Positions 1 to 9,233 are shown, counted from the first letter of the stretch. The stretch: DNA of 64,000 nucleotides from Chryseobacterium arachidis (GCF_900129245.1 NZ_FQUT01000018.1:33782-97781), one strand, 5' to 3'. A program made the numbers and translations. Notes: a model not told the origin generated them from the letters alone.

Positions 1-685
1 ACATGTTCCAATATGTTGCCTCAATTTTGAAATCAAGCAAATTGATTACACTGTTGATATAAGGTCCCGGGATGATCGCCAGTTTTTTGGTGATATAGCT
101 TCCGTTGGGTGTAATCACTTCAAAAAGATCACCCATTTGTTCGATTTTCAGAACAGGAGAATTTTCTTCCAAATGTACTGTTTCAGATTTTTTGCAAAGG
201 TCTAAAAGCGTTTCAATGGTTGCTTTAAAATTAATGCTCGCTCCATCAGGCTGAAATAATCCGGTGTAAGTATCCGGAAGATTTCTGAATTGGTATTTTT
301 CCTCAATTTCTTTAGAGGTTAGAGTAGTATAGGGAACATTTAATGCTTTTAAGGCTTCTTCAGCTTCAGCGATATTTCCTTCTGTCGAATGTACATTCGG
401 ATCTCCGAACCAAAGTGTTCCTACTTTATCAAGTAACGGAGTTTCTGTTTCTTTCTGCAGCTCATCCCAATAAGGCTGGGAGTCCAAAGCCATCTGTACC
501 ATGTACTGATCCGGATACGGAATCCTGAATTGGCGGGAAACTCCTGCAGAGCTTCCTAATTGGTTGACAAAAGTAAATTGTTCAAGAACTAAAGTATTAG
601 CCTTGCGCTTCCCGAGATGATAGGCTGTGGCAAGACCTATTGCTCCACCTCCGATGACGATTACGTCGTAGTTTTCCTGAGTCAT
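1..685 (-). CDS. FAD-dependent oxidoreductase, sarcosine/N-methyltryptophan oxidase-like (C-terminus off window)
   Basis: Reading the minus strand from the ATG at 685 gives an open frame of 228 codons that runs off the left edge. The N-terminus carries the dinucleotide-binding motif VIVIGGGAIGLATAYHL (about residues 8-24), followed near residue 45 by GSSAGVSRQFR. That second motif matches the flavin-attachment-side loop of monomeric sarcosine oxidase and N-methyl-L-tryptophan oxidase (DAO superfamily). These enzymes oxidise N-methyl amino acids, releasing formaldehyde and H2O2. The substrate-side and C-terminal FAD regions, including the covalent cysteine, lie outside the window, so the exact substrate cannot be assigned. 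The gene diverges from the lipoprotein hydrolase at 1115. Family call is good; substrate is unknown. Confidence 0.82.
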   Translation of the reverse strand, partial: MTQENYDVIVIGGGAIGLATAYHLGKRKANTLVLEQFTFVNQLGSSAGVSRQFRIPYPDQYMVQMALDSQPYWDELQKETETPLLDKVGTLWFGDPNVHSTEGNIAEAEEALKALNVPYTTLTSKEIEEKYQFRNLPDTYTGLFQPDGASINFKATIETLLDLCKKSETVHLEENSPVLKIEQMGDLFEVITPNGSYITKKLAIIPGPYINSVINLLDFKIEATYWNM

Positions 686-1114
686 GTGTTTATTATGTTT
701 TCAATTTTAATGGCGAAATATGAGTCACTCGAAAGACAGAAATGGCAAATGTTTTTCTGCCAAATGATCCGGCTGTTGAGATCCTTATCTTCCGATGATA
801 TATTTAATAAAGGAAAATAAAAAGCCGGTACAATCATCTAAGATTATGAGTCTGCATTATTCTTAGGCTATCCAAAGTAATGAAGATTCTCATTTTTGTG
901 GTAGCGGGAAAATGACCAATTATGGTATTAGGTATAAATACGTAATCTTATCAAAACAGAATTCAAATTAAAATAGCAGTACATAAAACAAAGTTTTTTT
1001 AAGTCCGGTAATGTCTGTTTAACTTCCAAAAATGTCCGTTTGAAGTACTTTCTGAGTAACTGGCTTGTTGATGCGCTGTATGTTTGCATCATAATCTTAC
1101 AAAAATAAACGACA
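686..1114. promoter_or_regulatory. Intergenic region between divergent genes
   Basis: There is no convincing gene in these 429 bases. A perfect Bacteroidota -7 element, TATGTTTG, sits at 1079-1086, 29 bases before the hydrolase ATG. No TTG lies at the usual 17-23 base distance upstream, so the promoter call is tentative. Two similar words occur at about 1010-1045 (AATGTCTGTTTAACTT and AATGTCCGTTTGAAGT) and could be a direct-repeat operator, but this is weak. Short reading frames on both strands here have no recognisable features. Confidence 0.35.
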
Positions 1115-2062
1115 ATGAAAACAATTAGAAAAATTTCAGTTACAGGGGCTCTATGTCTTACGCTTTTTTCAACATTTGCGATGTCTTGCACAAGCGAAAA
1201 CGACATTACGGTTACTCAGGAAAAACCTGCAGCTACCCATCAGGATGCTAAAACTCAGTTTGTGGATGTGAAAGGAACTTCATTCGCTTACCGGGTTATA
1301 GGGAGAGAAAACGGAACTCCTCTTGTGTTATTTCCCGGTCTGGGAGGTTCTATGGACGACTGGGATCCTGCGGTTACAGACGGATTGGCACAAAAATACA
1401 GGGTAATTATATTTGATAATAAGGGGGTGGCCGCTTCTAAGGGGACAACTCCCAACGATATTCAGGCAATGGCCAATGACGCGATAGATTTTATTGATGC
1501 TCTGCATTTAAACAAAGTCAACATTATGGGATTTTCTATGGGTGGCTTTATTGCACAAAGAGTCGCATTAACGAAACCTGCTTTAATCAATAAAATAATT
1601 TTAACGGGAACAGGCCCGAAAGGAGCAATCGGCCTGTCAGATTTGCCCAATATTGTTGCCAGCACAGCCGGGTTAAGCCCTGAAGAATCTTTTTTGAAGT
1701 TTGGGTTTACACAATCTGCACAAAGTATTGCAGCCGGAAAGGCAGCGTACGCAAGAATTCAGCTTCGTACAAACGACAGGGATCTTGGACTGAGCGATGC
1801 GACCTCAGCAGCACAGTTTACTGCGGTCTTGAGCTGGGCACAGCCGAATGCCGACGCTCTTGAAGAACTGAAAACCATTCATAAACCCGTACTGATCGTG
1901 CATGGTGAAAATGATCTTCCGGTAGCCGTTCAAAACGCTTATAATATGTCTCAAAAGATCGAAAATTCAGAATTGGTAGTCTTCCCGGATTCTGGACATG
2001 CTTCTTTTTTCCAGAATCATGATGCTTTTGTGGCAAAAGCTCTTCAGTTTTTAAATAAATAG
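1115..2062 (+). CDS. Secreted lipoprotein alpha/beta hydrolase
   Basis: A 315-residue protein with a lipoprotein signal peptide: KK/R-type N-terminus, hydrophobic core, then FAMSC with Cys25 as the lipidated residue. The rest is an alpha/beta-hydrolase fold. It shows the oxyanion-side FPGLGGSMDDW at about 73-83, the nucleophile elbow GFSMGG with Ser141, a likely acid Asp267 in GENDLP, and His295 in SGHAS. The overall pattern resembles small esterases, haloperoxidase-like and dienelactone-type hydrolases. The substrate is not evident. Because of the lipobox it is predicted to be anchored to a membrane facing the periplasm. The ATG follows a purine-rich AAACGACA. It stands alone and ends in a strong terminator. 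Confidence 0.85.
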   Translation: MKTIRKISVTGALCLTLFSTFAMSCTSENDITVTQEKPAATHQDAKTQFVDVKGTSFAYRVIGRENGTPLVLFPGLGGSMDDWDPAVTDGLAQKYRVIIFDNKGVAASKGTTPNDIQAMANDAIDFIDALHLNKVNIMGFSMGGFIAQRVALTKPALINKIILTGTGPKGAIGLSDLPNIVASTAGLSPEESFLKFGFTQSAQSIAAGKAAYARIQLRTNDRDLGLSDATSAAQFTAVLSWAQPNADALEELKTIHKPVLIVHGENDLPVAVQNAYNMSQKIENSELVVFPDSGHASFFQNHDAFVAKALQFLNK

Positions 2063-2084
2063 ATTTTTGTTTTTTCATAACCGA

Positions 2085-2117
2085 GACCTTAACGTATTGA
2101 TGTTAAGGTCTTTTTTA
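2085..2117 (+). terminator. Rho-independent terminator after lipoprotein hydrolase
   Basis: A 9-bp perfect stem GACCTTAAC / GTTAAGGTC (2085-2093 with 2102-2110), loop of 8, followed directly by a run of six T. It begins 22 bases after the hydrolase stop codon. Confidence 0.85.
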
Positions 2118-2222
2118 TTTAAACTGTTTATTTGTGGTTAAATTTAAAATGAGTTTAAACAAACTTAATGTAATGAAACTATTTCGTAGACAAAAGACAG
2201 TTCTTTATGACCAAAGTAATTT

Positions 2223-5200
2223 TTATGCGTCTAAAATTTCCAATAGATCATTTTTTGTAAAGCCTTGCCAGGCGGATGCATTGGTTTTTATTAGGTTTTC
2301 TACAAGTTTACTTTTCTTCTTCTGAAGATTCATGATTTTTTCTTCTATTGTATCTTTGCAAATAAGGCGTACAGCAATTACATTTTTTGTTTGTCCTATT
2401 CTGTAGCTTCGGTCAATGGCTTGGTTTTCGGAAGCGGGATTCCACCAGGGATCTACAAGGTAAACATAATCGGCTTCGGTAAGATTAAGGCCTGTGCCAC
2501 CTGCTTTTAGACTGATAAGAAAGACACGTATATTTTCATTGTTCTGAAAATTATTCACTTTTGAGCCCCGATCTTTTGTTTGCCCCGTGAGGTATTCAAA
2601 AGGAATATTTTTCCTGATCAGCTCTTCTTTTATCAAATCAAGCATTTCCACAAATTGCGAGAATACCAGAATTTTGTGCTCTTTCGATTTATTTTCAATC
2701 TGGTCTGTGAGAATTTCTATTTTTACCGCATGCTCATTAGAATGACCTTCTTTTAATAAAACCGGCGAATTACAGATCTGCCTTAGTTTCGTTAAACCAG
2801 CCAATACATGGATCTTGTTTTTTAACGTCTCATCATCTGAAGATCCCGATATATAATCGCGCAGCTCCTGCTCATAGGTATCGTATACCGCCCGCTGTTC
2901 CGAATTCATTTCGCAGTAAATCACCATTTCTGTTTTTTCGGGAAGCTCTTTGGCTACCTGCTTTTTGGTTCTTCTAAGAATGAAAGGTTTTATCTTTTGC
3001 TGAAGCTTAACAGCACGTTTAGTATATTCAAATTTATCGATTGGAATGGCGTAAGCATCTTTAAAATACTGCTTACTTCCCAATAATCCGGGGCAGGCAA
3101 AAGAAAGTTGTCCGTAGAGGTCAAAGGTATTGTTCTCAACAGGCGTTCCCGTCAGTACAATCTTATTTCTCGATTGTAATAATCTTGCAGCTTTATACTT
3201 TTCAGAATTTGGATTTTTAATGGTCTGTGATTCATCAAGAAAAATATAATTAAAATTAAACTTTTTTAAGAACTGAATATCCGAAAGCAGCATTCCATAG
3301 CTGATCAAAACCACTTCATACCGATGCATTTCATCGATGTTCTTCTTTCGATTTGTTCCGTAATGAAGCAGTATTTTGATGGAAGGAGCAAATTTTTCAA
3401 TTTCCTGCTGCCAGTTGAAGAGTAATGAAGTTGGAACCACGATCAGGTTGGTGGTGCCTCCGTATTTTTCTCTTTGATATAAAATAAAAGCAATAATCTG
3501 GAGTGTTTTTCCCAATCCCATATCATCGGCGAGACATCCTCCGAAATTGAATTGATCGAGATGGGCGAGCCAGTTTAATCCCTCCCTCTGATAGTCCCGA
3601 AGATGAGCATTTAATTCAGCAGGAACAGGAATTTCAGGAATTTTTTTAATATCCGAAAATTGTTGGGCGTAATTCGTGAGTTCTTCATGCATTTCTTCAC
3701 TCAGAATTTCTTTCTCAAAAAGACCGGATATTTCCGTAAAATTGATTTTTGGAATTTTTAATAATTCTTCATCAATATCGCCAACCTGAAAATAACGGGT
3801 AATTTTTTCAATCCATTCATCAGGTAAAATACCTTGGGAGCCGTCGTCCAGCTGTACAAATTTTGCTTTATTTCTAATCGCTTTGTGAAGCTGTTTTAAA
3901 GTCGCTTCTTTTTTACCGAAACGTACGCTTAATTTAGCATTAAACCAATCGACACCGCTTGTTACCACAATATTGATCTTGGCGCGATGCGAATTAATTG
4001 TAGTGCTTTTCAATTCATTAAATCCAAGAATTGTAATGCCTTCATTCCTCCAGGCTTCAAAGGCTTCCAGAAACCAGTTGTCGTCTAAGAATTTATCTTT
4101 ATGAAGATAAAAATATTCATATCCTCCGAGCTGTTCTTTAAAATCTTTGTGCTGCTGCATCATAATCGAGGTGAATTGATCTTCTGCCGGAATATTCCGT
4201 TCTACTCTGAACTCATTTCCGTTCTGATCGGTATCAGAGAGTTGCTTTCGGGAATAAACGGCAACTTCTATCGATCCGTACTTCATTACCGGAGTCAGAG
4301 AAATATAATTTCCCTTTTGCTGAAGATAGATAATACGCTCTGTCTGAAAGCTTTTCTCTGCCAATTCCACAGGAGTTGCTTTGCGGATGTAGCTGTAATT
4401 AATATGAATGTATTGTTCTAATGATGACAAAACGGTTTTTAAAAATTCATCATATTTTGACTTGTGAATAATAAGAATTTCATTATTTGATTTAAAAAAA
4501 CGGATCACACGTAGCAGATCGGGATTGTCGATAAGATGAAGGGTATTCTGATGATAAACAAACTGTTCATTTCTCAGGATAATATTTTTAAATGGAATGG
4601 AAGCATCATTCAACTGCAATTCTCCCGTAATTTCATAAAAAGGATTTTTTTTGAAAACACTAAGCTGTATTTCAGCTTTTAAAATACCGAGCTGTACTGA
4701 AACCAAAGATTTTGGGGAAACGGTTTCCGAAATCGTATGATCATGATAGTAAACAGCCAATTCCAAAGGATTTTGAGCAATAAGCTGTAAAGCCTTTATT
4801 TCTGCCGGACTTTTGTCTTCACTGAATTTAGTTTGAAAGGTGACAATCGCTGTATAAAATTTAATTTCCGAAGGCTGTTCGGCTTTCCAGATCAGATTCA
4901 TGGGATCAACCCCTGTAATCGGATTCTTTATTTTTCCGTTTTTGGTAAGATCTGCTTCCATCAACGAAAAATTGAGCTGATTATAAAAACGATGTCTTCC
5001 GATCACCAATATTTTCTCTCTGGCGGTATCCTGCGCTGCCATTTCTTCCAGAATTGATGGTTGCTGAGGAAGAAGCTCCTGTTTAAAAACCTCTTCATCC
5101 ATTCGGACAAGCTCTTTGATTTTAGGCTGAATATCCAGTTTTCCATCCTTATATTCCAATTGAAAATAAGCATCCAAATGAGGTTCATTTTCCAGTCCGA

Positions 5201-5567
5201 AACCTTTTGCTGCAACCAGCAAAGTTCGCTGTCTCAAGTGATGATCAAAAAAAATCCGGAAATTTTTCTGCTCAATAATGGCATGGATAATTTCAGTCTG
5301 ATGCTCGCACAATTTCTGGCTTTCGTTATCGCAAGAACAGGCAGTCATCAATGAAGAGCCGACCTGGCTTACAGAAACGTTAGGATAATCAATCGTAGAA
5401 ATTGATTTCGTAAAAACTCCCGCATTGCATTCTAAAGTGAGAGGGTAGATTTCCTTAAAATCTTTATTCTCAATGAAACCCGCATTCTGAGTATGTTTTA
5501 AAAGATCATATACCGAAAGTGTGGTGATATTCGCATCCGGTAAAATATATTCTTTAGGCAGCTTCAT
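2223..5567 (-). CDS. SNF2-family DEAD/DEAH-box helicase with SWIM zinc finger
   Basis: A 1114-residue protein. The N-terminal third has a SWIM zinc finger, CSC..C.H (Cys77, Cys79, Cys87, His89). The middle region is of unknown fold. The C-terminal ~480 residues form a complete SNF2 ATPase: Walker A in DDMGLGKTLQ (~685), DESQ box (~779), LTGTPVENN (motif III), and the motif VI region QAIDRSYRIGQ (~1053). Bacterial SNF2 proteins of this architecture are double-stranded DNA translocases, with roles proposed in nucleoid or RNA-polymerase remodelling (RapA/HepA relatives). The target is not known here. All catalytic motifs look intact. Expressed alone; the next minus-strand gene upstream is more than 390 bases away. 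Confidence 0.93.
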   Translation of the reverse strand: MKLPKEYILPDANITTLSVYDLLKHTQNAGFIENKDFKEIYPLTLECNAGVFTKSISTIDYPNVSVSQVGSSLMTACSCDNESQKLCEHQTEIIHAIIEQKNFRIFFDHHLRQRTLLVAAKGFGLENEPHLDAYFQLEYKDGKLDIQPKIKELVRMDEEVFKQELLPQQPSILEEMAAQDTAREKILVIGRHRFYNQLNFSLMEADLTKNGKIKNPITGVDPMNLIWKAEQPSEIKFYTAIVTFQTKFSEDKSPAEIKALQLIAQNPLELAVYYHDHTISETVSPKSLVSVQLGILKAEIQLSVFKKNPFYEITGELQLNDASIPFKNIILRNEQFVYHQNTLHLIDNPDLLRVIRFFKSNNEILIIHKSKYDEFLKTVLSSLEQYIHINYSYIRKATPVELAEKSFQTERIIYLQQKGNYISLTPVMKYGSIEVAVYSRKQLSDTDQNGNEFRVERNIPAEDQFTSIMMQQHKDFKEQLGGYEYFYLHKDKFLDDNWFLEAFEAWRNEGITILGFNELKSTTINSHRAKINIVVTSGVDWFNAKLSVRFGKKEATLKQLHKAIRNKAKFVQLDDGSQGILPDEWIEKITRYFQVGDIDEELLKIPKINFTEISGLFEKEILSEEMHEELTNYAQQFSDIKKIPEIPVPAELNAHLRDYQREGLNWLAHLDQFNFGGCLADDMGLGKTLQIIAFILYQREKYGGTTNLIVVPTSLLFNWQQEIEKFAPSIKILLHYGTNRKKNIDEMHRYEVVLISYGMLLSDIQFLKKFNFNYIFLDESQTIKNPNSEKYKAARLLQSRNKIVLTGTPVENNTFDLYGQLSFACPGLLGSKQYFKDAYAIPIDKFEYTKRAVKLQQKIKPFILRRTKKQVAKELPEKTEMVIYCEMNSEQRAVYDTYEQELRDYISGSSDDETLKNKIHVLAGLTKLRQICNSPVLLKEGHSNEHAVKIEILTDQIENKSKEHKILVFSQFVEMLDLIKEELIRKNIPFEYLTGQTKDRGSKVNNFQNNENIRVFLISLKAGGTGLNLTEADYVYLVDPWWNPASENQAIDRSYRIGQTKNVIAVRLICKDTIEEKIMNLQKKKSKLVENLIKTNASAWQGFTKNDLLEILDA

Positions 5568-5958
5568 GAGTTCGGCAGGAAATGATTAATTAATCTGCCA
5601 ATTTACATAAAAATGGTAAGTTTTGAATTCAAAAAGAGTAAAGAATAAATTTTAGAATCTGTTTAAATTGGATAAAATTTTTATTTACACAGTATTTTTT
5701 AGAAGGTAAAGACAAATAAAATTTGCGCCGCTAAGCTTGAAAAAAGAGCTTCATCAAATCAACTTGTTGATTCTTCTTTGCTCACTTAAATAATTAAGTT
5801 TTTAAATAAAATCTTTGCGTCAAAAAATGAGTGATGATTTTAACAATTAATCAAATTTTGATCGATTCTTAATATTTTAAAAAGGATACATCTCATCTGA
5901 ACAAAAATATCCTTTCTGATAGTTTAGAAAGGATAGAAATATTGTAACGAAAATAATT
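5568..5958. other. Intergenic region with degenerate dispersed repeat
   Basis: No gene is seen. At about 5720-5835 there is a palindromic stretch with AATCAACTTGTTGATT followed by CTTC, and then CTTAAATAATTAAG. This resembles the central palindrome of the 135-156 bp repeat found intact at three other sites, but it is degenerate. The word CTTTGCGTC nearby also recurs in other intergenic repeats of the window. The distal end holds the terminator of the biosynthetic cluster. Confidence 0.4.
5899..5936 (-). terminator. Terminator at the end of the lipid/polyketide cluster
   Basis: A 10-bp perfect stem, TATCCTTTCT (5908-5917) with AGAAAGGATA (5926-5935), and an 8-base loop. Read on the minus strand it is followed by a T-rich tail (complement of ACAAAAA). 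It lies 23 bases downstream of the stop of the membrane-protein gene. Confidence 0.75.
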
Positions 5959-6507
5959 TCAATTATTTGTTTCCACTGAAATTTGCGGTTGTCTGTACAA
6001 ATACCTTTTCAGTTTCATGATCGGAAGATAGGTAAACAAAACAGAAAGTAAACCTGCCAGTAGACCTACTAAAACAGCCATTGCCGTTGCATCAAGCTTA
6101 TAATGTTTTGAAAGAATAAACTGAGCAAAAAGTAAGCTGGATAAAACCAGTAGACCGGAGACCAATCCGTGAAGAATGCTTAGTTTTGTCATTAATTTCT
6201 TTACATTAAGCTGATCGTCCACCGCAAATTCAATCGCATTCTGACTGGCGGCATCTGTTACTCTTTTCATAATATCTATGGTGAGAACAACGGGTAAAAA
6301 TATCGCCATTGGCAAAGTTAATCGCGCCAAACTTTGAGTACAGGCGAAAAAATGAGTATATCCCAATTCGTTGAAACTTGCAAGAGCAATAATAAAATTA
6401 AAGACCACATTCGGAAGGGCATAGATGATCATCCGTTTTCTCAGAAAGCGGTTCAGAGTTGTTTTTTTGAGCGGTTTTGGTTGAGCTTTTTTTATTTTAA
6501 ATTTCAT
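5959..6507 (-). CDS. Small integral membrane protein, unknown function
   Basis: A 182-residue protein with a strongly basic N-terminus (about the first 25 residues, rich in Lys and Arg) and about four hydrophobic segments: residues ~28-46, 58-78, 112-132 and 142-166. No family is recognised. Its ATG overlaps the stop of the preceding acyltransferase gene by 4 bases (ATGA-type), so the two are probably translationally coupled. It is the last gene of the cluster before the terminator. Position and topology suggest a membrane partner for assembly or transport of the lipid product, but that is inference only. Confidence 0.75.
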   Translation of the reverse strand: MKFKIKKAQPKPLKKTTLNRFLRKRMIIYALPNVVFNFIIALASFNELGYTHFFACTQSLARLTLPMAIFLPVVLTIDIMKRVTDAASQNAIEFAVDDQLNVKKLMTKLSILHGLVSGLLVLSSLLFAQFILSKHYKLDATAMAVLVGLLAGLLSVLFTYLPIMKLKRYLYRQPQISVETNN

Positions 6508-7742
6508 GAAATCAACAGATCCATAGCTTTATTTTTTATTTTAACCGAATCTTCTTTGGAAAGAAAATCCTCATTCGACATAAAGGTAAAATCCATTTCC
6601 TGGTTGAACGTCGTTGTTACTAATGTATTGGAATTCAGCCAAGGAAATGCCACCGTCGGACTAATAATGGATTCTACTTTAAAGTTCTTATGATCATTCG
6701 GAATATTGATTTTTCCCATATTCGACAGTGTAATGTCGTGTCCGCCGTTGCTGGATTTTAACATCGAAATCATACGCTCCACGATCGGGTGCATCTGTTC
6801 GCCCATCCACAACAGTTCTCTCGCTTCCATATTTTCAATTTTCTGCAAAAGATCTTTCTTAATATACTTAGAATTTTCCAAAATATCTTGATTCCCTTTT
6901 TGTAAAGAAAGTTCGACAGTTGGAGCAAAAGCAAACAAATGATCCTGCTGAATTTCCGGTACAAAATGACGGACATCTACCGGACTGATCACCTTTCGTT
7001 TCGCCTGTTTTCCTTTGATTTCCTGAAAAGAATTCATAAAAACCGAACACAGCAACGCATGAACAGAAATTCTGTTTGCTTTACATTTTTCGGTGATTTT
7101 TTTCGATGTTTCTGAATTTAATTTCCAGTGTATCACGTAGTTTTTACCTAAATTTCTCTTTTTGCTTTTTCTTTGAGTCAGGAAAAAAAGCTTTGCCATC
7201 ATTAAGTAAAATCGGGCCTTTCGTTTCTTTTTTTTAAGATTAAAATCAGCAAGGAGAAAATCATTCACAGAATTGAAGGTTTGATAAGACCCCAGTTCAA
7301 CATACGGATCATCCAATACAGCAAGAATCTCACGCATCAGCGTTACAAGCGAAGTTCCGTCGCAAATGCAATGAGGCATCACCAACAGAATTTCAGAAAT
7401 ATGTTGACCTTTCACCCAAACGAGTTGAGCCAAAGGTTTTTTAGCCTCTTCAAAAATCCTGTACCATTCTTTTTCAGACTCGGAAAGCCAGTCTTCATTG
7501 GTTTTTCTTTCAAAAATTCGAAGCGGAATGGCGGCAATTTCTTTTTCTTCTACAAAAACGGGATACTTTTTACTTTTATCGATTTTCGATCTCAATAAAG
7601 GATGTTTTTTCTGTATTTTATCTAAAGCAACTCTAAAATTTTCCTCAGAAATTTCTCCGTTGATCTTTGCGGTAAATACACAGTTTAAAGGTGTTTTAGC
7701 ATCAACATACATGATCCTTTCCACCATCATCAGTTGTCTCAT
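6504..7742 (-). CDS. HxxxD-type acyltransferase (condensation-domain superfamily), copy 2
   Basis: A 412-residue stand-alone member of the CoA/ACP-dependent acyltransferase superfamily that includes NRPS condensation domains, alcohol acetyltransferases and mycobacterial PapA5. The signature is PHCICDG, with His124 and Asp128 forming the HxxxD core. The first His of the canonical HHxxxDG is replaced by Pro. N-terminal landmarks (MMVERI..., HPLLRSKID at ~47-55) and a C-terminal block near residues 330-370 follow the family pattern. It would transfer an acyl group from a carrier protein or CoA to a hydroxyl or amine. It is about the same length as, and clearly paralogous to, the gene just upstream (shared ...DWL.ES.KEWY.MF... 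around residues 84-98). Both ends overlap neighbours by 4 bases. Likely job: acylation of the cluster's lipid or glycoside. Confidence 0.78.
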   Translation of the reverse strand: MRQLMMVERIMYVDAKTPLNCVFTAKINGEISEENFRVALDKIQKKHPLLRSKIDKSKKYPVFVEEKEIAAIPLRIFERKTNEDWLSESEKEWYRIFEEAKKPLAQLVWVKGQHISEILLVMPHCICDGTSLVTLMREILAVLDDPYVELGSYQTFNSVNDFLLADFNLKKKKRKARFYLMMAKLFFLTQRKSKKRNLGKNYVIHWKLNSETSKKITEKCKANRISVHALLCSVFMNSFQEIKGKQAKRKVISPVDVRHFVPEIQQDHLFAFAPTVELSLQKGNQDILENSKYIKKDLLQKIENMEARELLWMGEQMHPIVERMISMLKSSNGGHDITLSNMGKINIPNDHKNFKVESIISPTVAFPWLNSNTLVTTTFNQEMDFTFMSNEDFLSKEDSVKIKNKAMDLLIS

Positions 7743-9007
7743 GATACGGCTAAATATTCAAGTTGTTGTTTTACGATTTTCACCATTTCATCACGGATCG
7801 ACAAGGCTTCCACATAAGGTAAATACCCTTCACTTCCCATGAAAGAAAAATCCATTTCCCCTCTGAAAGTAGAAGTTACCATCGTCGTCGTATTTCCTAA
7901 AGGTCCTATTACGGACGGGCTGAAAATGGTTTCCAGCGAGAATTCTTTATACTGATGTTCAATCTGAATACGTCCCAAATTAGAAAACATACAGTCGTTG
8001 GAAGATTTTCCGTTTTTCAATAATTTGGTGAAATTCGATAACGCATCATGCGCCGATTCCATTACCATCATCGTGATGTAAGGATTGAGTTTTGATGTCT
8101 TTTTGTCCGCTGATTTTTGCATCAGCTTCAAATTTTCTGTAAAACTCAGCTTATGATCAGAAGACAGTACGATCATTAATCCGAAAGCAAAAATATGATC
8201 GTTTTTAATCTGAGTCGCAAAACGTCTGATATCAACCGGACAGGAAACTTTATTAAAAGCACCTTCACCTCTCACTTTTTTAAAAGCCTGAAGCAAAGCT
8301 GCACTCAAGAAGGTATTCACCGTCACTTCATTTGCTTTACAGTAAGAAACCAGTTCCTGACTCGTTTTTGAATTAAATTTCCAATGAATTAAATAATCGC
8401 TTTGTCGGTCAATCGATTTTTTACCAACGGGAATAAATTTAATCGCCGTTGCAGCCAGTCTTCCGATCGTTTTTGCTTTAAATTTTTGCCCGAAACTTGA
8501 AAGAATATGGGAAGGAACCACATCCTGAATTCCCAAAATCGGATTTTCAACACCGATATCCGCTAAAGGATCATTTAAAACTTTTAAAAATTCATCCAAA
8601 ACCGACATGGCGGAACCACCGTCGCATAAGCAATGATGGAAAACAAACATCATGTCCGAAATTTCTTCACCTTTGATCCAGACAAATCTCATGAACGGCT
8701 GTTCTCTGTAATTGAACATTTTGTACCATTCTTTTTTCGATTCTTCCAGCCAGTCGTTTTCTTCTTTTTGGGCTAAAATTCGGATCGGGATTTTCGCTTT
8801 TTCCGAAACTTCAAACCACGGAATATTTTTTTCATCATGTTGGATAACAGCCTTTAACCACGGATGTTTTTCCTGAAGTCTGTCCAAGGCATGCTGAATT
8901 TCTTTTAAAACAAATGTTCCCCGTAACCTGAAAGGAATTACCGTATTGAAAGGCTCTGTACCGTCTCCCAAAAGCATTCTTTCGCCAAATAACAATTTTC
9001 TTTTCAT
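7739..9007 (-). CDS. HxxxD-type acyltransferase (condensation-domain superfamily), copy 1
   Basis: A 422-residue protein of the same superfamily as the next gene, with the complete HHCLCDG motif (His124, His125, Asp129, Gly130). The N-terminus KLLFGERMLLGDG and the paralogous block HPWLKAVI (~48-55) align with copy 2. Family knowledge: the second His acts as general base, and the Asp is structural. Stand-alone enzymes of this type esterify polyketide or fatty chains onto alcohols or sugars (PapA5, alcohol acetyltransferases). A good promoter lies about 190 bases upstream, so this gene, copy 2 and the membrane protein can form their own transcription unit within the cluster. The exact acceptor is unknown. 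Start is an ATG with AAAATTTAAA upstream and no classical Shine-Dalgarno, as usual in this phylum. Confidence 0.8.
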   Translation of the reverse strand: MKRKLLFGERMLLGDGTEPFNTVIPFRLRGTFVLKEIQHALDRLQEKHPWLKAVIQHDEKNIPWFEVSEKAKIPIRILAQKEENDWLEESKKEWYKMFNYREQPFMRFVWIKGEEISDMMFVFHHCLCDGGSAMSVLDEFLKVLNDPLADIGVENPILGIQDVVPSHILSSFGQKFKAKTIGRLAATAIKFIPVGKKSIDRQSDYLIHWKFNSKTSQELVSYCKANEVTVNTFLSAALLQAFKKVRGEGAFNKVSCPVDIRRFATQIKNDHIFAFGLMIVLSSDHKLSFTENLKLMQKSADKKTSKLNPYITMMVMESAHDALSNFTKLLKNGKSSNDCMFSNLGRIQIEHQYKEFSLETIFSPSVIGPLGNTTTMVTSTFRGEMDFSFMGSEGYLPYVEALSIRDEMVKIVKQQLEYLAVS

Positions 9008-9059
9008 AGCTAAGAGCTATTTAAATTTTACAATATAATTTTTATTGCCTTTCTTTTAA

Positions 9060-9193
9060 TTTTCTTAATTAAAATAAACTTTGTTTATTCTTATTCTAAC
9101 ATTAAGATTTTAAGTAAATGAAGCTAAATATGATGAAGAAATCAATAGATTGATTTTTATTAAGTTTACTTAAGCCTTAACTTCTTAATGTTT
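9060..9193 (-). repeat. Dispersed intergenic repeat, copy A
   Basis: Read on the minus strand it starts AAACATTAAG and ends TTAATTAAGAAAA. Between these lie two short palindromes, ATCAATCTATTGAT and AATAAAC-AAA-GTTTATT. Copies B (40345-40500) and C (60754-60888) share the same order of blocks in the opposite orientation relative to the window. This copy sits inside the biosynthetic cluster, between the glycosyltransferase and acyltransferase genes. Confidence 0.75.
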
Positions 9194-9202
9194 AAAAAAT
9201 AT

Positions 9203-9233
9203 CAAATTTAAGCGTGCTCTATATCTCGACCAA
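9203..9233 (-). promoter_or_regulatory. Predicted promoter for the acyltransferase/membrane-protein unit
   Basis: On the minus strand: TTG at 9233-9231, 20 bases, then TAAATTTG at 9210-9203. This matches the Bacteroidota vegetative consensus (TTG, 17-23 bases, TAnnTTTG). The -33 element lies inside the last codons of the glycosyltransferase gene. Transcription would start near 9196 and run through repeat copy A into the acyltransferase gene. Confidence 0.5.

Noticed and set aside
928..1206. 92-codon minus-strand frame
   Set aside because: It overlaps the start and signal peptide of the lipoprotein hydrolase; a shadow frame.
5899..5936. Small non-coding RNA
   Set aside because: The hairpin with a T-tail on the minus strand is explained as the terminator of the cluster.
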